A stretch of DNA of 64,000 nucleotides from Aliishimia ponticola (GTDB taxonomy: Bacteria; Pseudomonadota; Alphaproteobacteria; Rhodobacterales; Rhodobacteraceae), in the NCBI RefSeq assembly GCF_004803475.1, contig NZ_SRKY01000001.1, positions 930,001 to 994,000 on the forward strand. The letters run 5' to 3'. A model generated the notes under the pieces. That model was not told the DNA's origin. It worked only from the letters and a program-made list of their open reading frames with translations, and did not search any database. This document shows, piece by piece, positions 35,269 through 46,404 of the stretch. The position numbers and the translations under genes were made by a program. The first letter of the stretch is position 1. Each line of letters starts with the position of its first letter.

Positions 35269-37005
35269 TCAGGACGGCTCTTGCGGGACTTGCAGCACGG
35301 CAGAGACCGGCGCGATGGCGACCCGGCTGGCCCGGTCCTGCAGCCCCCAGACCAACAGCGCCGAAATCGTATCGGTGCGCAGACGCCCGACCATGATCAG
35401 CCCGCCCTGCTGACCTGCCTTGAAGGCCGCTTGATCCAGAAAGCGGCGGATCACGATCGGTGTTTGCCCGCTGCTGTCGAAATCGCGGAACATCGTGTGC
35501 GAGGCCACGCCATTCTTGGCCGCCAGTTTGCGCGCCGTATCCAGCCCTTTCGACCGCCAGATGATGCCATGGCCCGTCTCGCTGAGGATTTCGCCCACCT
35601 GCGCCGCCATTTCCGGCGTGCCTTGCAACCCAGTCACCGGCCCTTCCAGCACGCCGACCGCTTCGGGCACGGTATCCAGCGCGGCGGTCAGCACGACCTC
35701 GGTATCCGAGGCAGTCAGGTTTTCCGGCAGGTCGATCATCGCCAGAACCTCGAACCCGCGCGACCGATACAGCGCGGCCCGATCAGCGGCGTCCGGCAGG
35801 CTCCAATCCACAGCGATGGACAGCTTGTGCGGGAAGCTGCGCAGCGCTGGCAGGCCGACCGTGTCATCGTCGATCGCGAATCCGCTATCCATCAGGACGA
35901 TGGACAGCAGGGGTTTATCCTCTGCGTTTTCAAAAGTTTCGGCATGGGCGACCAGCGCGGAGTTTTCCGGTTGCGGCGCCGTGATCGTGGGCAGGACGCC
36001 CTGCTCTGGCGTGGCCAAGGCATCGCCGGACCGCGCCAACAGCGATTTCGCCGGGGTGCCGATCATCGGGCGTGCAATGGCCGTTTCGGACTGTCCCAGC
36101 GCGGCAATTCGCGGCGCGTTATTCGCGGTTCCGCGCAGTCCGGGCGCTTGCGCGGACGGGCCTGCGGCCCCCGGATCCTGCACAGCGCTTGTAACCTGAT
36201 TGTCTTGCGGCGCGATGACACCCGGTTGCGCCGGTGCCTGCGCCGCGGCGGTCCGCTGCACATCGGGCGCGGCCGAGGACACACCAGCATCGCCCGTGTC
36301 TTGCGGTGCCGGATTGGCGATGACCGGCGGGGCCAGTTGCACCTGCGCGGGCGCGCTGGCGATCCGGTCCGGTGCGCTCACATCCATTGCGTCCGGCTCG
36401 CTGGGCTGCGCAAGCGATACCGGGGCAGAACTTTGCGCCGCTGGGCTGCCGGTATACCTGCCGGGCACGGTCGGGGCTGGCGCCTGTTCAGGTTCAGCCG
36501 TCAATTGCGCCCCCGCGCCAAGGGTGGCTATTTGCGCCGGCAATGGTCGCGCGGCGGGCGGTGTGATTTCCACCTGTGCCACGGCATCCGGCTGCGGTGC
36601 GATCTGCTGCACCACGTTGCGCGACGATGTTACGGGCGTATCCGTTGCGACCGCAGCGGGCGCGGCCACGGCAGCGGGCAACTCGGCAGGTTTCAGCGCA
36701 TCACTCGCCAATTCGACAGCCTGCGGTGCGGGACCGGGCTGTGTCGCATCGCCATCCAGCGCCGAATCTGCGCCGGGGTCCGGTTCGGTGACTTGCGGTG
36801 TCGCGGGGCGCAGCGGCTCATCGCCATCGCGCCCGGGCACAGTCCCGACTGTGGCCACAGGCACTTCCGGCGTGTCCACGTCATCGCTGAGTGATGCGGC
36901 AAATTCCGGCGGGCGCGGCGGCTCCACCAAGATCGCAAGAATGACGGCTGCGCCAACGGATACTAGCCCGCCGATCAACATTCCCCCAAGGAATCCTCGT
37001 GCCAT
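35269..37005 (-). CDS. divergent polysaccharide deacetylase (YibQ/DUF610-like), degenerate
   Basis: A 578-residue protein. An N-terminal helix ([22 protein letters not shown]) anchors or exports it. A very long Ala/Pro/Gln-rich low-complexity linker (about residues 30-345) follows. The C-terminal 220 residues resemble the divergent polysaccharide deacetylase family, but the usual metal/active-site motifs are not seen: the DDLG-like motif reads LMDSGF, the NHMGS-like motif reads LEGPVTG and the final GHP reads VGRL. Activity may be lost. The start at 37005 was chosen for the membrane helix; a longer reading would run antisense through trpG. It diverges from trpG. Confidence 0.8.
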   Translation of the reverse strand: MARGFLGGMLIGGLVSVGAAVILAILVEPPRPPEFAASLSDDVDTPEVPVATVGTVPGRDGDEPLRPATPQVTEPDPGADSALDGDATQPGPAPQAVELASDALKPAELPAAVAAPAAVATDTPVTSSRNVVQQIAPQPDAVAQVEITPPAARPLPAQIATLGAGAQLTAEPEQAPAPTVPGRYTGSPAAQSSAPVSLAQPSEPDAMDVSAPDRIASAPAQVQLAPPVIANPAPQDTGDAGVSSAAPDVQRTAAAQAPAQPGVIAPQDNQVTSAVQDPGAAGPSAQAPGLRGTANNAPRIAALGQSETAIARPMIGTPAKSLLARSGDALATPEQGVLPTITAPQPENSALVAHAETFENAEDKPLLSIVLMDSGFAIDDDTVGLPALRSFPHKLSIAVDWSLPDAADRAALYRSRGFEVLAMIDLPENLTASDTEVVLTAALDTVPEAVGVLEGPVTGLQGTPEMAAQVGEILSETGHGIIWRSKGLDTARKLAAKNGVASHTMFRDFDSSGQTPIVIRRFLDQAAFKAGQQGGLIMVGRLRTDTISALLVWGLQDRASRVAIAPVSAVLQVPQEPS

Positions 37006-37218
37006 GCCCCGCTCTCTCTTCCGGTGCGGCCCACCCTGCCAAGCAGGGCCGCAGAACCATCGAACAACCTCTGTCTTGTCTCTAAGCCACAAAGCGGGAG
37101 GGATCGCCAACCCGGAGGCCCCTTGACGCTCCCCGCCAAGCCTGAACAAGTATGCGGACGTTATAACCTGCACATGCCACTCATGACCAGAGTGAGTGTC
37201 CATCCAAGGTCCCGGCTC

Positions 37219-37800
37219 ATGCTGCTTTTGATCGATAACTACGACAGTTTTACCTACAACCTCGTCCATTATCTGGGCGAGCTTGGCGCCGATGTTCAGG
37301 TGCATCGCAATGATGCGCTGGATGTGCAGCAGGCGATGGCGCTGAACCCGGCGGGGATTCTGCTGTCGCCCGGCCCTTGCGATCCCGATCAGGCCGGTAT
37401 CTGCCTTGCCCTGACCGAAGCCGCCGCCGAAACGCGCACCCCGCTGATGGGCGTGTGCCTTGGTCACCAGACCATCGGTCAAGCCTTCGGCGGCAAAGTG
37501 GTACGCCATTCGGAAATCGTGCATGGCAAGCTGGCGCAGATTTCGCATGAGGGCAAAGGCGTCTTCAAAGGCCTGCCCTCGCCGTTTGCGGCGACGCGCT
37601 ATCACTCGCTTGTGGTCGACCGGGGCAGCCTGCCAGACGTGCTGGAAATCACGGCAGAGCTTGAAGACGGCACGATCATGGGCCTGCAACACCGCGAATT
37701 GCCGATCCAGGGCGTGCAATTCCATCCGGAATCGATCCGGTCGGAGCATGGGCACAAGATGCTTCAGAATTTCCTCGACATGATGAAGGTGCCCGCATGA
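37219..37800 (+). CDS. trpG: anthranilate synthase component II (glutamine amidotransferase)
   Basis: A 193-residue class I glutamine amidotransferase supplying ammonia to TrpE. N-terminal [25 protein letters not shown], the catalytic Cys in [15 protein letters not shown] and the His/Glu pair in QFHPESI are present. The ATG at 37219 is the family start; an in-frame Met at 37183 is possible. It overlaps trpD by four bases. Its 213-base upstream region is shared with the deacetylase-like gene. Confidence 0.96.
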   Translation: MLLLIDNYDSFTYNLVHYLGELGADVQVHRNDALDVQQAMALNPAGILLSPGPCDPDQAGICLALTEAAAETRTPLMGVCLGHQTIGQAFGGKVVRHSEIVHGKLAQISHEGKGVFKGLPSPFAATRYHSLVVDRGSLPDVLEITAELEDGTIMGLQHRELPIQGVQFHPESIRSEHGHKMLQNFLDMMKVPA

Positions 37801-38816
37801 GTGAAGCGCTCAAACCGCTGATCGACGCATCCGCCAATGGCCCGCTGACCCGCGCACAGGCCGAACAGGCGTTCTCGATCCTCTTTGATGGTGAGGCGAC
37901 CCCGTCCCAGATGGGCGGGTTGCTGATGGCGCTGCGCACGCGCGGAGAGACCGTTGATGAATACGCCGCCGCCGCGGGCGTGATGCGGGCCAAGTGCAAC
38001 AAGGTCCGCGCCCCCGAAGGTGCGATGGACATCGTCGGTACCGGCGGTGACGGCAAGGGCACGCTGAACATTTCCACCGCGACGGCTTTCGTCGTGGCAG
38101 GTGCCGGGGTGCCGGTCGCCAAACACGGCAACCGCAATCTCAGTTCCAAATCCGGTGCGGCCGATGCCCTGACGCAGCTTGGCATCAAGGTGATGGTTGG
38201 CCCCGAGGTGGTCGAAAAAGCCCTGCAAGAAGCGGGGATTGGCTTCATGATGGCCCCGATGCACCACCCGGCCACAGCCCATGTCATGCCGACCCGGTCA
38301 GAACTGGGCACACGCACGATTTTCAACATTCTGGGCCCGCTCACCAATCCCGCAGGCGTCAAACGGCAGCTTACGGGCGCGTTTTCCCGCGACCTGATCC
38401 GCCCGATGGCCGAAACGCTCGGCCTGCTTGGCTCTGAAGCGGCGTGGCTGGTGCATGGGTCGGACGGCACGGATGAACTTACGATCACCGGCATCAGTTG
38501 GGTTAGCGCGCTGGCCCCCGATGGCTCTGTCTCCGATTTCGAACTGCACCCGGACGATGCCGGTCTGCCCGTACACCCGTTCGAAGATATCGTCGGCGGC
38601 ACTCCGGCGGAAAATGCCACGGCCTTCGCCGCCCTGCTGGATGGCGCGCCGTCGGCTTACCGCGATGCGGTGCTGCTGAACGCCGCCGCCGCGCTGAAGG
38701 TCGCGGGCGTCGAGGATGATCTGAAACAGGGCGTGGCCCGCGCCGCGCAAAGCATCGACAGCGGCGCGGCGAAAGAAAAAATCGCCAAGGTCGCGCAGAT
38801 CACATCGGCCGCATGA
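37797..38816 (+). CDS. trpD: anthranilate phosphoribosyltransferase
   Basis: A 339-residue enzyme attaching phosphoribose to anthranilate. [14 protein letters not shown] (residues about 82-95) is the PRPP-binding loop, [17 protein letters not shown] follows, and the metal-binding [10 protein letters not shown] lies near residue 225. Start overlaps trpG (ATGA), and the end overlaps ung (ATGA). Confidence 0.96.
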   Translation: MSEALKPLIDASANGPLTRAQAEQAFSILFDGEATPSQMGGLLMALRTRGETVDEYAAAAGVMRAKCNKVRAPEGAMDIVGTGGDGKGTLNISTATAFVVAGAGVPVAKHGNRNLSSKSGAADALTQLGIKVMVGPEVVEKALQEAGIGFMMAPMHHPATAHVMPTRSELGTRTIFNILGPLTNPAGVKRQLTGAFSRDLIRPMAETLGLLGSEAAWLVHGSDGTDELTITGISWVSALAPDGSVSDFELHPDDAGLPVHPFEDIVGGTPAENATAFAALLDGAPSAYRDAVLLNAAAALKVAGVEDDLKQGVARAAQSIDSGAAKEKIAKVAQITSAA

Positions 38817-39472
38817 AACTGGACCTGAGCCGCCTTGGCGACTGGTCCACGCTGCCCTTCTTCACGGCCCAGTTGCCCCAGATCGAAACGCGTCTGGCAC
38901 AGGAAGACGGGCCTGTCTTTCCGCCCGCGCCGCAGGTTTTCGCCGCGCTGGAACGGTGCCAGCCGGACGCAACCCGCGTCGTGATCCTGGGCCAAGACCC
39001 CTATCATACGCCAGGCAAGGCGGACGGGCTGGCGTTTTCAATCCCCAACGGATTTCCCGGACGGCTTGATAGCCTTGGTAACATTATTAAGGAATTGCAA
39101 GACGATCTTAAAGTGACGCGCACGCAGACCGCCCTCCAGGATTGGGCCGACCAAGGCGTGCTGCTGCTCAACACCAGCTTGACGGTGCCGCAGGGCAAAG
39201 CCGGCGGGCATAAGGCACTTGGATGGGCCGCGCTGGTGCGGGATGTGCTGGAGCGCCTCGCGGATCGGCCCCGCGCCTATGTCCTGTGGGGCAGCCACGC
39301 ACAGAAGGTCGCCGCAAAGGTGGACCCCACCCGAAACCTCAAGATCGAAACCGCGCACCCGTCCCCTCTATCCGCCTATCGCGGCTTTTTCGGCTCGCGC
39401 CCATTTTCAACCGTCAACCAATGGCTTAAGGATCATGGTGACACGGAGATCAACTGGACACAGGCGCCATGA
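38813..39472 (+). CDS. ung: uracil-DNA glycosylase
   Basis: A 219-residue family-1 UDG that removes uracil from DNA. The water-activating loop [17 protein letters not shown] (about residues 60-76) with catalytic Asp and the Leu/His loop [13 protein letters not shown] are intact, and LLLNTSLTV is the uracil-specificity segment. Length is normal. It is translationally coupled on both sides, between trpD and trpC, an unusual place for a DNA repair gene. Confidence 0.95.
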   Translation: MKLDLSRLGDWSTLPFFTAQLPQIETRLAQEDGPVFPPAPQVFAALERCQPDATRVVILGQDPYHTPGKADGLAFSIPNGFPGRLDSLGNIIKELQDDLKVTRTQTALQDWADQGVLLLNTSLTVPQGKAGGHKALGWAALVRDVLERLADRPRAYVLWGSHAQKVAAKVDPTRNLKIETAHPSPLSAYRGFFGSRPFSTVNQWLKDHGDTEINWTQAP

Positions 39473-40281
39473 CCGAGACAATTCTGGACAAGATCAAAGC
39501 CTACAAACTGGAAGAGATCGAAGCAGATAAAGCGGAAAAACCGCTTTCCGAAATCGAGGCCGAGGCGCAGCAGGCCGACGCGGTCCGCCCTTTCACCGAC
39601 GCGCTGGTGACAGCAAGCCGGACCGGTTACGGCCTCATCGCCGAGATCAAAAAAGCCAGCCCGTCCAAGGGCTTGATCCGCGATGATTTCGACCCCGCCG
39701 AATTGGCGAAGGCCTACGAAGCGGGCGGCGCGACATGCCTTTCCGTTCTGACCGACACACCCAGCTTTCAGGGCGCAAAGTCCTTTTTGACCGAAGCGCG
39801 CGCCGCCTGCGACTTGCCGGTGCTGCGCAAGGATTTCATGTATGACACCTATCAGGTCGCCGAAGCCCGCGCACTTGGGGCGGATTGCATCCTGATCATC
39901 CTCGCCTCCGTGTCCGACCAGCAGGCGGCAGAGCTTGAAGCCTGCGCGACCGAATGGGGCATGGATAGCCTGATCGAGGTCCATGACGAGGCCGAGTTGG
40001 AGCGCGCAACCCATCTGCAAAGCCCCCTGATCGGGATCAACAACCGCGATCTGCGGACCTTCGAGACAACGCTCGACACCACGCGCAACCTGTCGCGCCG
40101 TGCGCCCGAGGACCGGGTGATCGTGTCGGAAAGCGGGTTGGAAACGCCGGACGATCTGAAGGATCTCGCGATGTATGGCGTGCGGAAATTCCTTATCGGC
40201 GAAAGCCTGATGCGGCAGGAGGACGTGACCGCCGCCACCCGTGCATTGCTGTCCAATCCCCTGACCTCCGGGGCCATGTAA
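39469..40281 (+). CDS. trpC: indole-3-glycerol phosphate synthase
   Basis: A 270-residue TIM-barrel enzyme of tryptophan synthesis. Motifs include [12 protein letters not shown] (catalytic Lys, about residues 61-72), [30 protein letters not shown] and [11 protein letters not shown]. Coupled to ung through an ATGA overlap and one base before moaC, so trpG-trpD-ung-trpC-moaC-moeA reads as one operon. Confidence 0.96.
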   Translation: MTETILDKIKAYKLEEIEADKAEKPLSEIEAEAQQADAVRPFTDALVTASRTGYGLIAEIKKASPSKGLIRDDFDPAELAKAYEAGGATCLSVLTDTPSFQGAKSFLTEARAACDLPVLRKDFMYDTYQVAEARALGADCILIILASVSDQQAAELEACATEWGMDSLIEVHDEAELERATHLQSPLIGINNRDLRTFETTLDTTRNLSRRAPEDRVIVSESGLETPDDLKDLAMYGVRKFLIGESLMRQEDVTAATRALLSNPLTSGAM

Positions 40282-40282
40282 C

Positions 40283-40756
40283 ATGGCGCTGACCCATTTT
40301 GATGCCGATGGCCGGGCCCACATGGTCGACGTGTCGGACAAGGCCGTCACCGACCGTGTCGCTGTCGCACGCGGATGGATTAAGATGGCGCCGGAAACCC
40401 TTGACCTGATTGAAAAAGGCGAGGCCAAGAAAGGCGATGTCGCCGGGGTTGCCCGCCTTGCCGGGATCATGGCGGCGAAGAAAACGTCGGACCTTATTCC
40501 CCTTTGCCATCCCCTGCCCATCGCCAAGGTCGCGATCGAGATCGAGACTGACCATGACCTGCCTGGCCTGCGTTTGGCCGCGACGGTCAAGACCACCGGC
40601 CAGACCGGGGTAGAGATGGAAGCGCTGTCTGCTGTCTCGGTCACGGCGCTGACCGTTTATGACATGGTCAAGGCGGTGGACCGCAGCATGGAGATCGGCG
40701 GCATCCATGTCGCCCTGAAAGATGGCGGCAAATCAGGCCGTTACGAAGCGAAATGA
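40283..40756 (+). CDS. moaC: cyclic pyranopterin monophosphate synthase
   Basis: A 157-residue enzyme of molybdopterin synthesis acting after MoaA. The conserved [13 protein letters not shown] (about residues 71-83), the [14 protein letters not shown] segment and [11 protein letters not shown] with the catalytic Asp and Lys are all present. It follows trpC by one base and overlaps moeA by four, so molybdenum cofactor genes share the trp operon. Confidence 0.96.
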   Translation: MALTHFDADGRAHMVDVSDKAVTDRVAVARGWIKMAPETLDLIEKGEAKKGDVAGVARLAGIMAAKKTSDLIPLCHPLPIAKVAIEIETDHDLPGLRLAATVKTTGQTGVEMEALSAVSVTALTVYDMVKAVDRSMEIGGIHVALKDGGKSGRYEAK

Positions 40757-41925
40757 TTTCCGTCGACGAGGCTCTGGCGCATCTGTTCGCGCTGGCGTCG
40801 CCCCTGCCGCCGGAAACGGTTCCGCTGCGGCAGGCCGCCGGACGCGTTCTGGCCCACCCCGTCACCGCGCAACGCACACAGCCGCCCTTTGCTGCCTCTG
40901 CCATGGACGGTTTCGCGGTCAAGGCGGCCGAGGTCGAACAGGACGCCCTGTTCAAGGTCGTTGGAGAAGCCGCAGCCGGCCATGGTTTCGCGGGCAGTGT
41001 CGGACCCGGTCAGGCGGTGCGTATCTTTACCGGCGCGCCAGTGCCGGAAGGCGCGGATTTCGTCGTCATTCAAGAAGATACCAGCCTGCGCGGCGATCTG
41101 ATGACGGTGACCGCCCGAGAGTTCTCTTCGGACAACATCCGCCCTGCCGGTGCCGATTTCAGCGTCGGAGAACGGTTCGACAAGCCGACCCCGCTGACGC
41201 CGCAAGACGTGGCGCTGCTGGCCGCCATGAACCATGCCGAAGTGACGGTGCGCCCGGCCCCGGTCGTTGCGATCTTGCCCACCGGGGACGAGCTTGTGCA
41301 ACCCGGCGAGACGCCCGGCCCCGATCAGATCATCGCCTCCAACAGCTATGGGCTGGCCGCTTTGCTTGAGGCCAACGGCGCCCGAGCCCGGCTTTTGCCC
41401 GCCGCGCGCGATACGGCCGCCAGCCTGAAAACCTGCCTTGCCCTTGCAGGCGACGCCGATCTGGTCGTGACCATTGGCGGCGCGTCCGTCGGCGATCATG
41501 ATCTGGTCGCGGGCGTGACTGAAGACATGGGGATGGAGCGCGCCTTCTACAAAATCGCGATGCGCCCTGGCAAGCCCCTGATGGCGGGGCGTATCGACGG
41601 AAAACCCCTGATCGGACTGCCCGGAAATCCCGTTTCAGCAATGGTTTGCGGGTCGATCTTCATGCTTCCCGTCATCCGCGCCATGCAGGGCGACGCCCCC
41701 ACCGCGGCCCCACGCATCACCGCAAGGCTTAGCCACGATATCGGGCCAAACGGCCCGCGCGAGCATTATATGCGCGCCGAAGTCAGCGATGGCCAAGCGC
41801 GCATTTTCGACCGTCAGGACAGTGCCCTGCTGTCTGTTTTGTCGCGCGCAAACGCGCTTGCCGTGCGGCCTGTACATGATCCGGCACGCGCCGCCGGAGA
41901 GCTTTTGGATTTCATCCCTCTTTAA
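40753..41925 (+). CDS. moeA: molybdopterin molybdenumtransferase
   Basis: A 390-residue enzyme inserting molybdenum into molybdopterin. Motifs include [13 protein letters not shown] (residues about 44-56), [35 protein letters not shown] and [11 protein letters not shown]. Domain order (II, I, III, IV) is normal and length typical. It ends the trp-moa unit, 100 bases before lexA. Confidence 0.95.
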   Translation: MISVDEALAHLFALASPLPPETVPLRQAAGRVLAHPVTAQRTQPPFAASAMDGFAVKAAEVEQDALFKVVGEAAAGHGFAGSVGPGQAVRIFTGAPVPEGADFVVIQEDTSLRGDLMTVTAREFSSDNIRPAGADFSVGERFDKPTPLTPQDVALLAAMNHAEVTVRPAPVVAILPTGDELVQPGETPGPDQIIASNSYGLAALLEANGARARLLPAARDTAASLKTCLALAGDADLVVTIGGASVGDHDLVAGVTEDMGMERAFYKIAMRPGKPLMAGRIDGKPLIGLPGNPVSAMVCGSIFMLPVIRAMQGDAPTAAPRITARLSHDIGPNGPREHYMRAEVSDGQARIFDRQDSALLSVLSRANALAVRPVHDPARAAGELLDFIPL

Positions 41926-41941
41926 CCATAAAGCCCCTAAT

Positions 41942-41956
41942 GTTCCGGCGATGTTC
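41942..41956 (-). promoter_or_regulatory. second LexA box, reverse orientation
   Basis: GTTC-N7-GTTC on the plus strand equals GAAC-N7-GAAC on the minus strand, the alphaproteobacterial SOS box. It lies 23 bases before the forward box. Confidence 0.65.
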
Positions 41957-41964
41957 AGGATTTG

Positions 41965-41993
41965 TTGACACAAAACGAGAACACTTCTAGAAC
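41965..41993 (+). promoter_or_regulatory. lexA promoter candidate
   Basis: TTGACA (41965-41970) is a perfect -35 box, and TAGAAC (41988-41993) sits 17 bases later as a partial -10. The forward LexA box covers the spacer and the -10, so bound LexA would block polymerase. Confidence 0.6.
41979..41993 (+). promoter_or_regulatory. LexA (SOS) box of lexA
   Basis: GAAC-N7-GAAC (GAACACTTCTAGAAC), the consensus alphaproteobacterial LexA site, 33 bases before the lexA start. Autoregulation of lexA is expected. Confidence 0.9.
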
Positions 41994-42026
41994 AAAAGTC
42001 AATTACAGGCGACAGAGGGGCAGCAA

Positions 42027-42725
42027 ATGCTGACGAAAAAACAATTGGATCTGCTGCAATTCATTCACGGACGGATGCAGCGCGACGGTGTTCCACCCAG
42101 TTTCGACGAAATGAAGGTGGCGCTTGATCTGCGCTCCAAATCCGGGATTCACCGGCTGATCACCGCGCTGGAAGAGCGTGGGTTCATCCGACGCCTGGCA
42201 CATCGCGCCCGCGCCATCGAAATCGTCAAGCTGCCCGATGCGATGGCAGGCCAGCAGCCGGGTTTCACCCCGCGCGTGATCGAAGGCGACCGTCCTTCTG
42301 CCCCGCCGCCATCCGCTGCGATGGATGTATCCGGCCTGCATGTTCAGGAACTGCCCGTCATGGGCCGCATCGCCGCCGGTGTTCCAATCGAAGCGATCAG
42401 CGAAGCCAGCCATTCTGTTGCGGTGCCCGGTCAAATGCTGTCCGGTCGCGGCGATCATTACGCGCTGGAAGTGCGTGGCGATTCCATGATCGAAGCCGGG
42501 ATCAACGATGGCGACGTGGTCGTGATCCGCGAAACCTCCAGCGCCGATAACGGGGATATCGTTGTGGCCTTGGTCGAGGATCATGAAGCCACCTTGAAGC
42601 GCTATCGCCGCCAAGGCGATACGATCGCGCTCGAAGCGGCCAACCCTGCTTATGAAACGCGGGTGTTCCCGGTCGGACGGGTCAAGGTTCAGGGCCGCTT
42701 GGTCGGGCTGATCCGCACGTATTGA
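42027..42725 (+). CDS. lexA: LexA repressor
   Basis: A 232-residue SOS repressor-protease. The N-terminal winged helix (residues 1-65, with [23 protein letters not shown]) binds DNA, and the C-terminal S24 domain contains the self-cleavage site Ala117-Gly118 (GRIAAGVP), the nucleophile Ser153 in RGDSMIEAG and Lys191 in EATLKRY. GGGGCAG precedes the ATG. Two LexA boxes lie upstream. Its 3' end overlaps the convergent comEC by 37 bases. Confidence 0.97.
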   Translation: MLTKKQLDLLQFIHGRMQRDGVPPSFDEMKVALDLRSKSGIHRLITALEERGFIRRLAHRARAIEIVKLPDAMAGQQPGFTPRVIEGDRPSAPPPSAAMDVSGLHVQELPVMGRIAAGVPIEAISEASHSVAVPGQMLSGRGDHYALEVRGDSMIEAGINDGDVVVIRETSSADNGDIVVALVEDHEATLKRYRRQGDTIALEAANPAYETRVFPVGRVKVQGRLVGLIRTY

Positions 42726-44818
42726 AGCGCCCGTACCGCTGCATGGCGTGGCGCGGCATCGGGCCATTGGGACCAAAGCCGCTCGCCCGCCACATCGCGG
42801 GCGGTTCGGACCACAAGCTGACCACCCGGCACCAGATAGAGCGCAACTGCCCCGGTGGATTTCAGCCGATCGGGGTCGAATAAGGCACAGTCTGGCGACT
42901 GGCGCGGCACGGGCTGGTTGCTAACCAGAATACCCGCCGTGCAATCGGGCGCAGCCGCCGCCGCTTTCTTCCCCGTCACATGCCAAAGTGGCACGCCTGC
43001 CAAGGCGGCGCGTGCGGCGCGGCTGCCTTCCTCCGCGGGCCATTCTGCCGCCCAGCGTGCATGGGCCGCCGCCTGATCGCCGCCATCGCCGTCATTCTCC
43101 AGCCAGTTGGTCGCCACGAAGCCCGACCCGCGTGCGCGGCTCAGCGCCCGGCCCTCTGCGGTCATCACCCCGACCAAGCCGCCAGTGTCCGAAATCAGGA
43201 CCGCCGGTCGTTCCTGCACCGACCACAGCATCAGCGCCGCAGCCACCGGCCCAACGCCGATCCAGCGCAGCCGCCCCTGCCAAAGGATGATGACGACCAA
43301 CCCCAGGGTCAGGCACGGCAGCACCCAAGCCGACGGGCCGACCACAAAGCTGCGCGCACCTGGGAAATTGGCAGTGGTCTGCGCGACAAAGAGAATCCAT
43401 TCCAGCCCCCACCCCATGACCCACAGCGCCGGGGCTGCCAGCCCGATCGGCGCAAGACATGCAGCCAGAACAGCGGCTGGCACCACAAGAGCGCCCATGA
43501 CCGGCACGCTCAGCACATTGGCGAACAGGCCGTAATGCGAGACCGCGTTGAAATGAGCGGCTGAGAACGGGGCAGTTGCCAGTCCCGCCACGGCCGAGGA
43601 AATCACCACGGCGGACACCGGCTGCACCCAGCGGGGCAAGCGCCATGGCGCGTCGCGCAGCGCGTTGAATACGGCGACCAGACCCGCTGTGGCCGCAAAG
43701 GACATCTGGAAGCCCGGCCCCAGCATCGCTTCGGGGCGCAGGCTCAGCACGATCATCGCGGCAATCGCGACAGAGCGAAGCGAAATGGCCCGGCGGTTCA
43801 GCATGACCGCGCCCAAGGCCACCGCTGCCATGATGAAGGCCCGCTCGGTCGAGACATTGCCGCCCGACAGCGCCAGATACCCCGCACCGGCCACAAGCGC
43901 CCCCGCCGCCGCGATGGCACGCACGGGCCAATGCAGCGCGACCCCCGGCACGAGGACGAGGCCAAAGCGCAGCACGGCAAAGACAAACCCGGTCAGCAGG
44001 CCCATATGCAGCCCGGAAATCGCCAGAAGATGTGCAAGGTTGGAGGCCCGCAAATCCTCCAGCGCCGCCTGCCCCATTCCGCTGCGATCCCCGGATGTGA
44101 CGGCGGCGGCGAAGCCCCCGATATCGCCGGGCAGGATATCCCGCACGAAATGCGACACCGCCATGCGCATGGTGAACACGCGCATACGCCAACCGGAAAT
44201 GTCGGGCGGCCCGGCTTGCACGATAGGCACGCGGGTATAGCCAACACCGCCAAGCTTGAGGAACCAGGAATGACGCTGGAAATCAAAGCCGCCCGGCTCC
44301 ACCGGACCGCCGGGTGGCGAGACATGCGCGGTGGTCATGATCCGTTGCCCCGGCATGGGTGTGATCGATCCCGCCGCATCGCCATGCAGGGAAATCCGCA
44401 CCCGTTCGGGCGTGCGCGCGGTTGGGATTTTACCCATGCGCAGCCTGTCCAGCGTCAGGCGCACCGCATCGGATGCCGACCGGTCAATGGCGACCACGCG
44501 CCCCTCTACAGGCCCGTAATAGCGCCAGCCCAGCACCGGGGCGGCCACGTCATGCGCCCGCCAACCCGCCATCGGCACGCCCGCACAGATGAACGTGGCC
44601 CCGGTCAGCAGAATGGCGGTCGCGCTGCCGCGCAAGATCTGCGCAATCGCCGCACAGATCAGCCCTGCCCCGGCCAGCGCCCACAGGAATTCCCGCGACG
44701 GCTCCACCGGTTGCGCGAAGTAAATCGCAATGCCAATCCCATAGCATACCGGCACCCAAGGCAGCAGCATCCCGCGCTGCGCCTGCAAGTGCCCGGCCAG
44801 CCATGCCAGCAGCCCCAT
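42689..44818 (-). CDS. comEC: ComEC/Rec2 family competence-related membrane protein
   Basis: A 709-residue membrane protein with an N-terminal DUF4131 region (residues about 20-190), a Competence domain (about 215-490: [15 protein letters not shown] is the signature) and a C-terminal region corresponding to the beta-lactamase-like domain. That C-terminal region lacks the His-x-His-x-Asp-His nuclease motif (it reads [11 protein letters not shown] and later [15 protein letters not shown]), so nuclease activity is unlikely. The family forms the inner-membrane DNA channel for uptake. It diverges from gltX and its tail overlaps lexA. Confidence 0.9.
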   Translation of the reverse strand: MGLLAWLAGHLQAQRGMLLPWVPVCYGIGIAIYFAQPVEPSREFLWALAGAGLICAAIAQILRGSATAILLTGATFICAGVPMAGWRAHDVAAPVLGWRYYGPVEGRVVAIDRSASDAVRLTLDRLRMGKIPTARTPERVRISLHGDAAGSITPMPGQRIMTTAHVSPPGGPVEPGGFDFQRHSWFLKLGGVGYTRVPIVQAGPPDISGWRMRVFTMRMAVSHFVRDILPGDIGGFAAAVTSGDRSGMGQAALEDLRASNLAHLLAISGLHMGLLTGFVFAVLRFGLVLVPGVALHWPVRAIAAAGALVAGAGYLALSGGNVSTERAFIMAAVALGAVMLNRRAISLRSVAIAAMIVLSLRPEAMLGPGFQMSFAATAGLVAVFNALRDAPWRLPRWVQPVSAVVISSAVAGLATAPFSAAHFNAVSHYGLFANVLSVPVMGALVVPAAVLAACLAPIGLAAPALWVMGWGLEWILFVAQTTANFPGARSFVVGPSAWVLPCLTLGLVVIILWQGRLRWIGVGPVAAALMLWSVQERPAVLISDTGGLVGVMTAEGRALSRARGSGFVATNWLENDGDGGDQAAAHARWAAEWPAEEGSRAARAALAGVPLWHVTGKKAAAAAPDCTAGILVSNQPVPRQSPDCALFDPDRLKSTGAVALYLVPGGQLVVRTARDVAGERLWSQWPDAAPRHAAVRALQYVRISPTKRP

Positions 44819-44901
44819 CGGCTTGCTCCCCTGTTGCGCCCTCTGTAGGAAGGCGGCGAACAGGCTACCTCCGCCTTGGTTAACAAAGGTTGAACCCGCG
44901 C

Positions 44902-46287
44902 ATGACCGTCGTCACACGATTCGCTCCCTCACCCACCGGATACCTCCATATTGGCGGCGCGCGGACGGCGCTGTTCAACTGGCTTTACGCGCGCGGCCGC
45001 GGCGGCAAATTCCTGCTGCGGATCGAAGACACGGATCGCGCCCGGTCCACACCAGAGGCGACCGAAGCGATTCTGAAGGGGCTGACATGGCTCGGTCTCG
45101 ACTGGGATGGGGAGCCGGTCAGCCAGTTTGAACGTGCAGACCGTCACGCCGAAGTCGCACAGGCGCTTCTTGCATCAGGAAAGGCATATAAGTGCTTTTC
45201 AACGCAAGAAGAAATTGCCGCGCACCGCGAAGCACATAAAACCCCGTTCCAATCCCCTTGGCGTGACAAAACCGAAGCGGAGCATCCCGATACGCCCTAT
45301 GTCGTGCGGATCAAGGCCCCGCAAACCGGCGAGACGGTGATCCGCGACCAAGTGCAGGGCGATGTGACCATCAACAACGCGCAGCTTGACGATATGGTCC
45401 TGCTGCGGTCGGACGGCACGCCGGTTTATATGCTGGCTGTGGTGGTGGACGATCACGATATGGGCGTCACGCATGCGATCCGCGGCGACGATCACCTGAA
45501 CAACGCCGCGCGCCAGCAAATGGTCTATGACGCGATGGGCTGGGACGTGCCGGTTTGGGCGCATATCCCCCTGATCCATGGGGCGGATGGCAAGAAGCTG
45601 TCAAAGCGGCACGGAGCCTTGGGCGCGGATGAATACCAGAAAATGGGCTTCCCCGCCGCCGGGATGCGCAACTATCTGGCCCGCCTTGGCTGGAGCCATG
45701 GCGACGACGAATTCTTCACCGATGCGCAGGCGCGCGAATGGTTCGATCTGGACGGAATCGGCAAGGCGCCGGCCCGCTTTGACCTCAAGAAATTGGAGCA
45801 TCTGAGCGGCCAGCACATTGCGGCCAGTGACGATGCCGCATTGCAGCGGGAATTGGACGCATTTCTGGACGCGACTGGGCAAGCCGCCTTGACCCAAGGT
45901 CAACATGACGCGATGGAACAGGCCATGCCCTTCCTGAAAGAGCGCGCAAAGACCTTCCCCGAACTTCTTGATAAGGCGGCGTTTATCCTGTCAGACCGCC
46001 CCATTCAGCCGGACGAGAAGTCGGCCAAGGCGCTTGATACGGTATCCCTTGGTATACTGAAGGAATTGACGCCGCATCTGCAAACCGCTAATTGGAACCG
46101 CACCGATCTCGAAGCGGTTATGAATGCCTTTGCTGAAAGCCAGGGCACGAAGTTCGGAAAGCTCGCCGCTCCGCTGAGGGCAGCACTTGCCGGACGGGCC
46201 GCAACGCCATCGGTTTACGACATGATGCTGGTGCTGGGACGCGACGAGTCTTTGGCCCGAATTCTGGACGTGGTACAAGACAAGTGA
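44902..46287 (+). CDS. gltX: glutamyl-tRNA synthetase
   Basis: A 461-residue class I synthetase. The N-terminal [17 protein letters not shown] carries the HIGH-like motif, and KLSKRHGAL (about residue 237) is the KMSKS-like loop. The C-terminal anticodon-binding domain follows. The ATG at 44902 is chosen over a TTG at 44890. Alphaproteobacteria often have two gltX copies with different tRNA specificity; which one this is cannot be told here. Confidence 0.95.
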   Translation: MTVVTRFAPSPTGYLHIGGARTALFNWLYARGRGGKFLLRIEDTDRARSTPEATEAILKGLTWLGLDWDGEPVSQFERADRHAEVAQALLASGKAYKCFSTQEEIAAHREAHKTPFQSPWRDKTEAEHPDTPYVVRIKAPQTGETVIRDQVQGDVTINNAQLDDMVLLRSDGTPVYMLAVVVDDHDMGVTHAIRGDDHLNNAARQQMVYDAMGWDVPVWAHIPLIHGADGKKLSKRHGALGADEYQKMGFPAAGMRNYLARLGWSHGDDEFFTDAQAREWFDLDGIGKAPARFDLKKLEHLSGQHIAASDDAALQRELDAFLDATGQAALTQGQHDAMEQAMPFLKERAKTFPELLDKAAFILSDRPIQPDEKSAKALDTVSLGILKELTPHLQTANWNRTDLEAVMNAFAESQGTKFGKLAAPLRAALAGRAATPSVYDMMLVLGRDESLARILDVVQDK

Positions 46288-46404
46288 TTTCCCGTCATAG
46301 GGGAAGCATGGTTAACTAGGTCTGGCTTAAGACTTGTGTAACACGCCCCTGCTACCCGTGCCTGCATCAGCGCGCAGGCTGGCCCTCGGAGAGGAAGGAT
46401 CGAC

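Noticed and set aside
36200-37126. A 308-residue open frame, rich in Ala, Gly, Ser and Cys, antisense to the deacetylase-like gene
   Set aside because: It covers the low-complexity Ala/Pro linker of the minus-strand gene and reflects that composition rather than a separate gene.
37006-37218. A tryptophan attenuator leader before trpG
   Set aside because: No short frame with adjacent Trp codons and no alternative hairpins with a T tract were seen.
37006-37755. An extended N-terminus for the deacetylase-like protein
   Set aside because: The extension would run antisense through trpG, and the membrane helix near 37005 gives a natural start with a purine-rich ribosome binding site.
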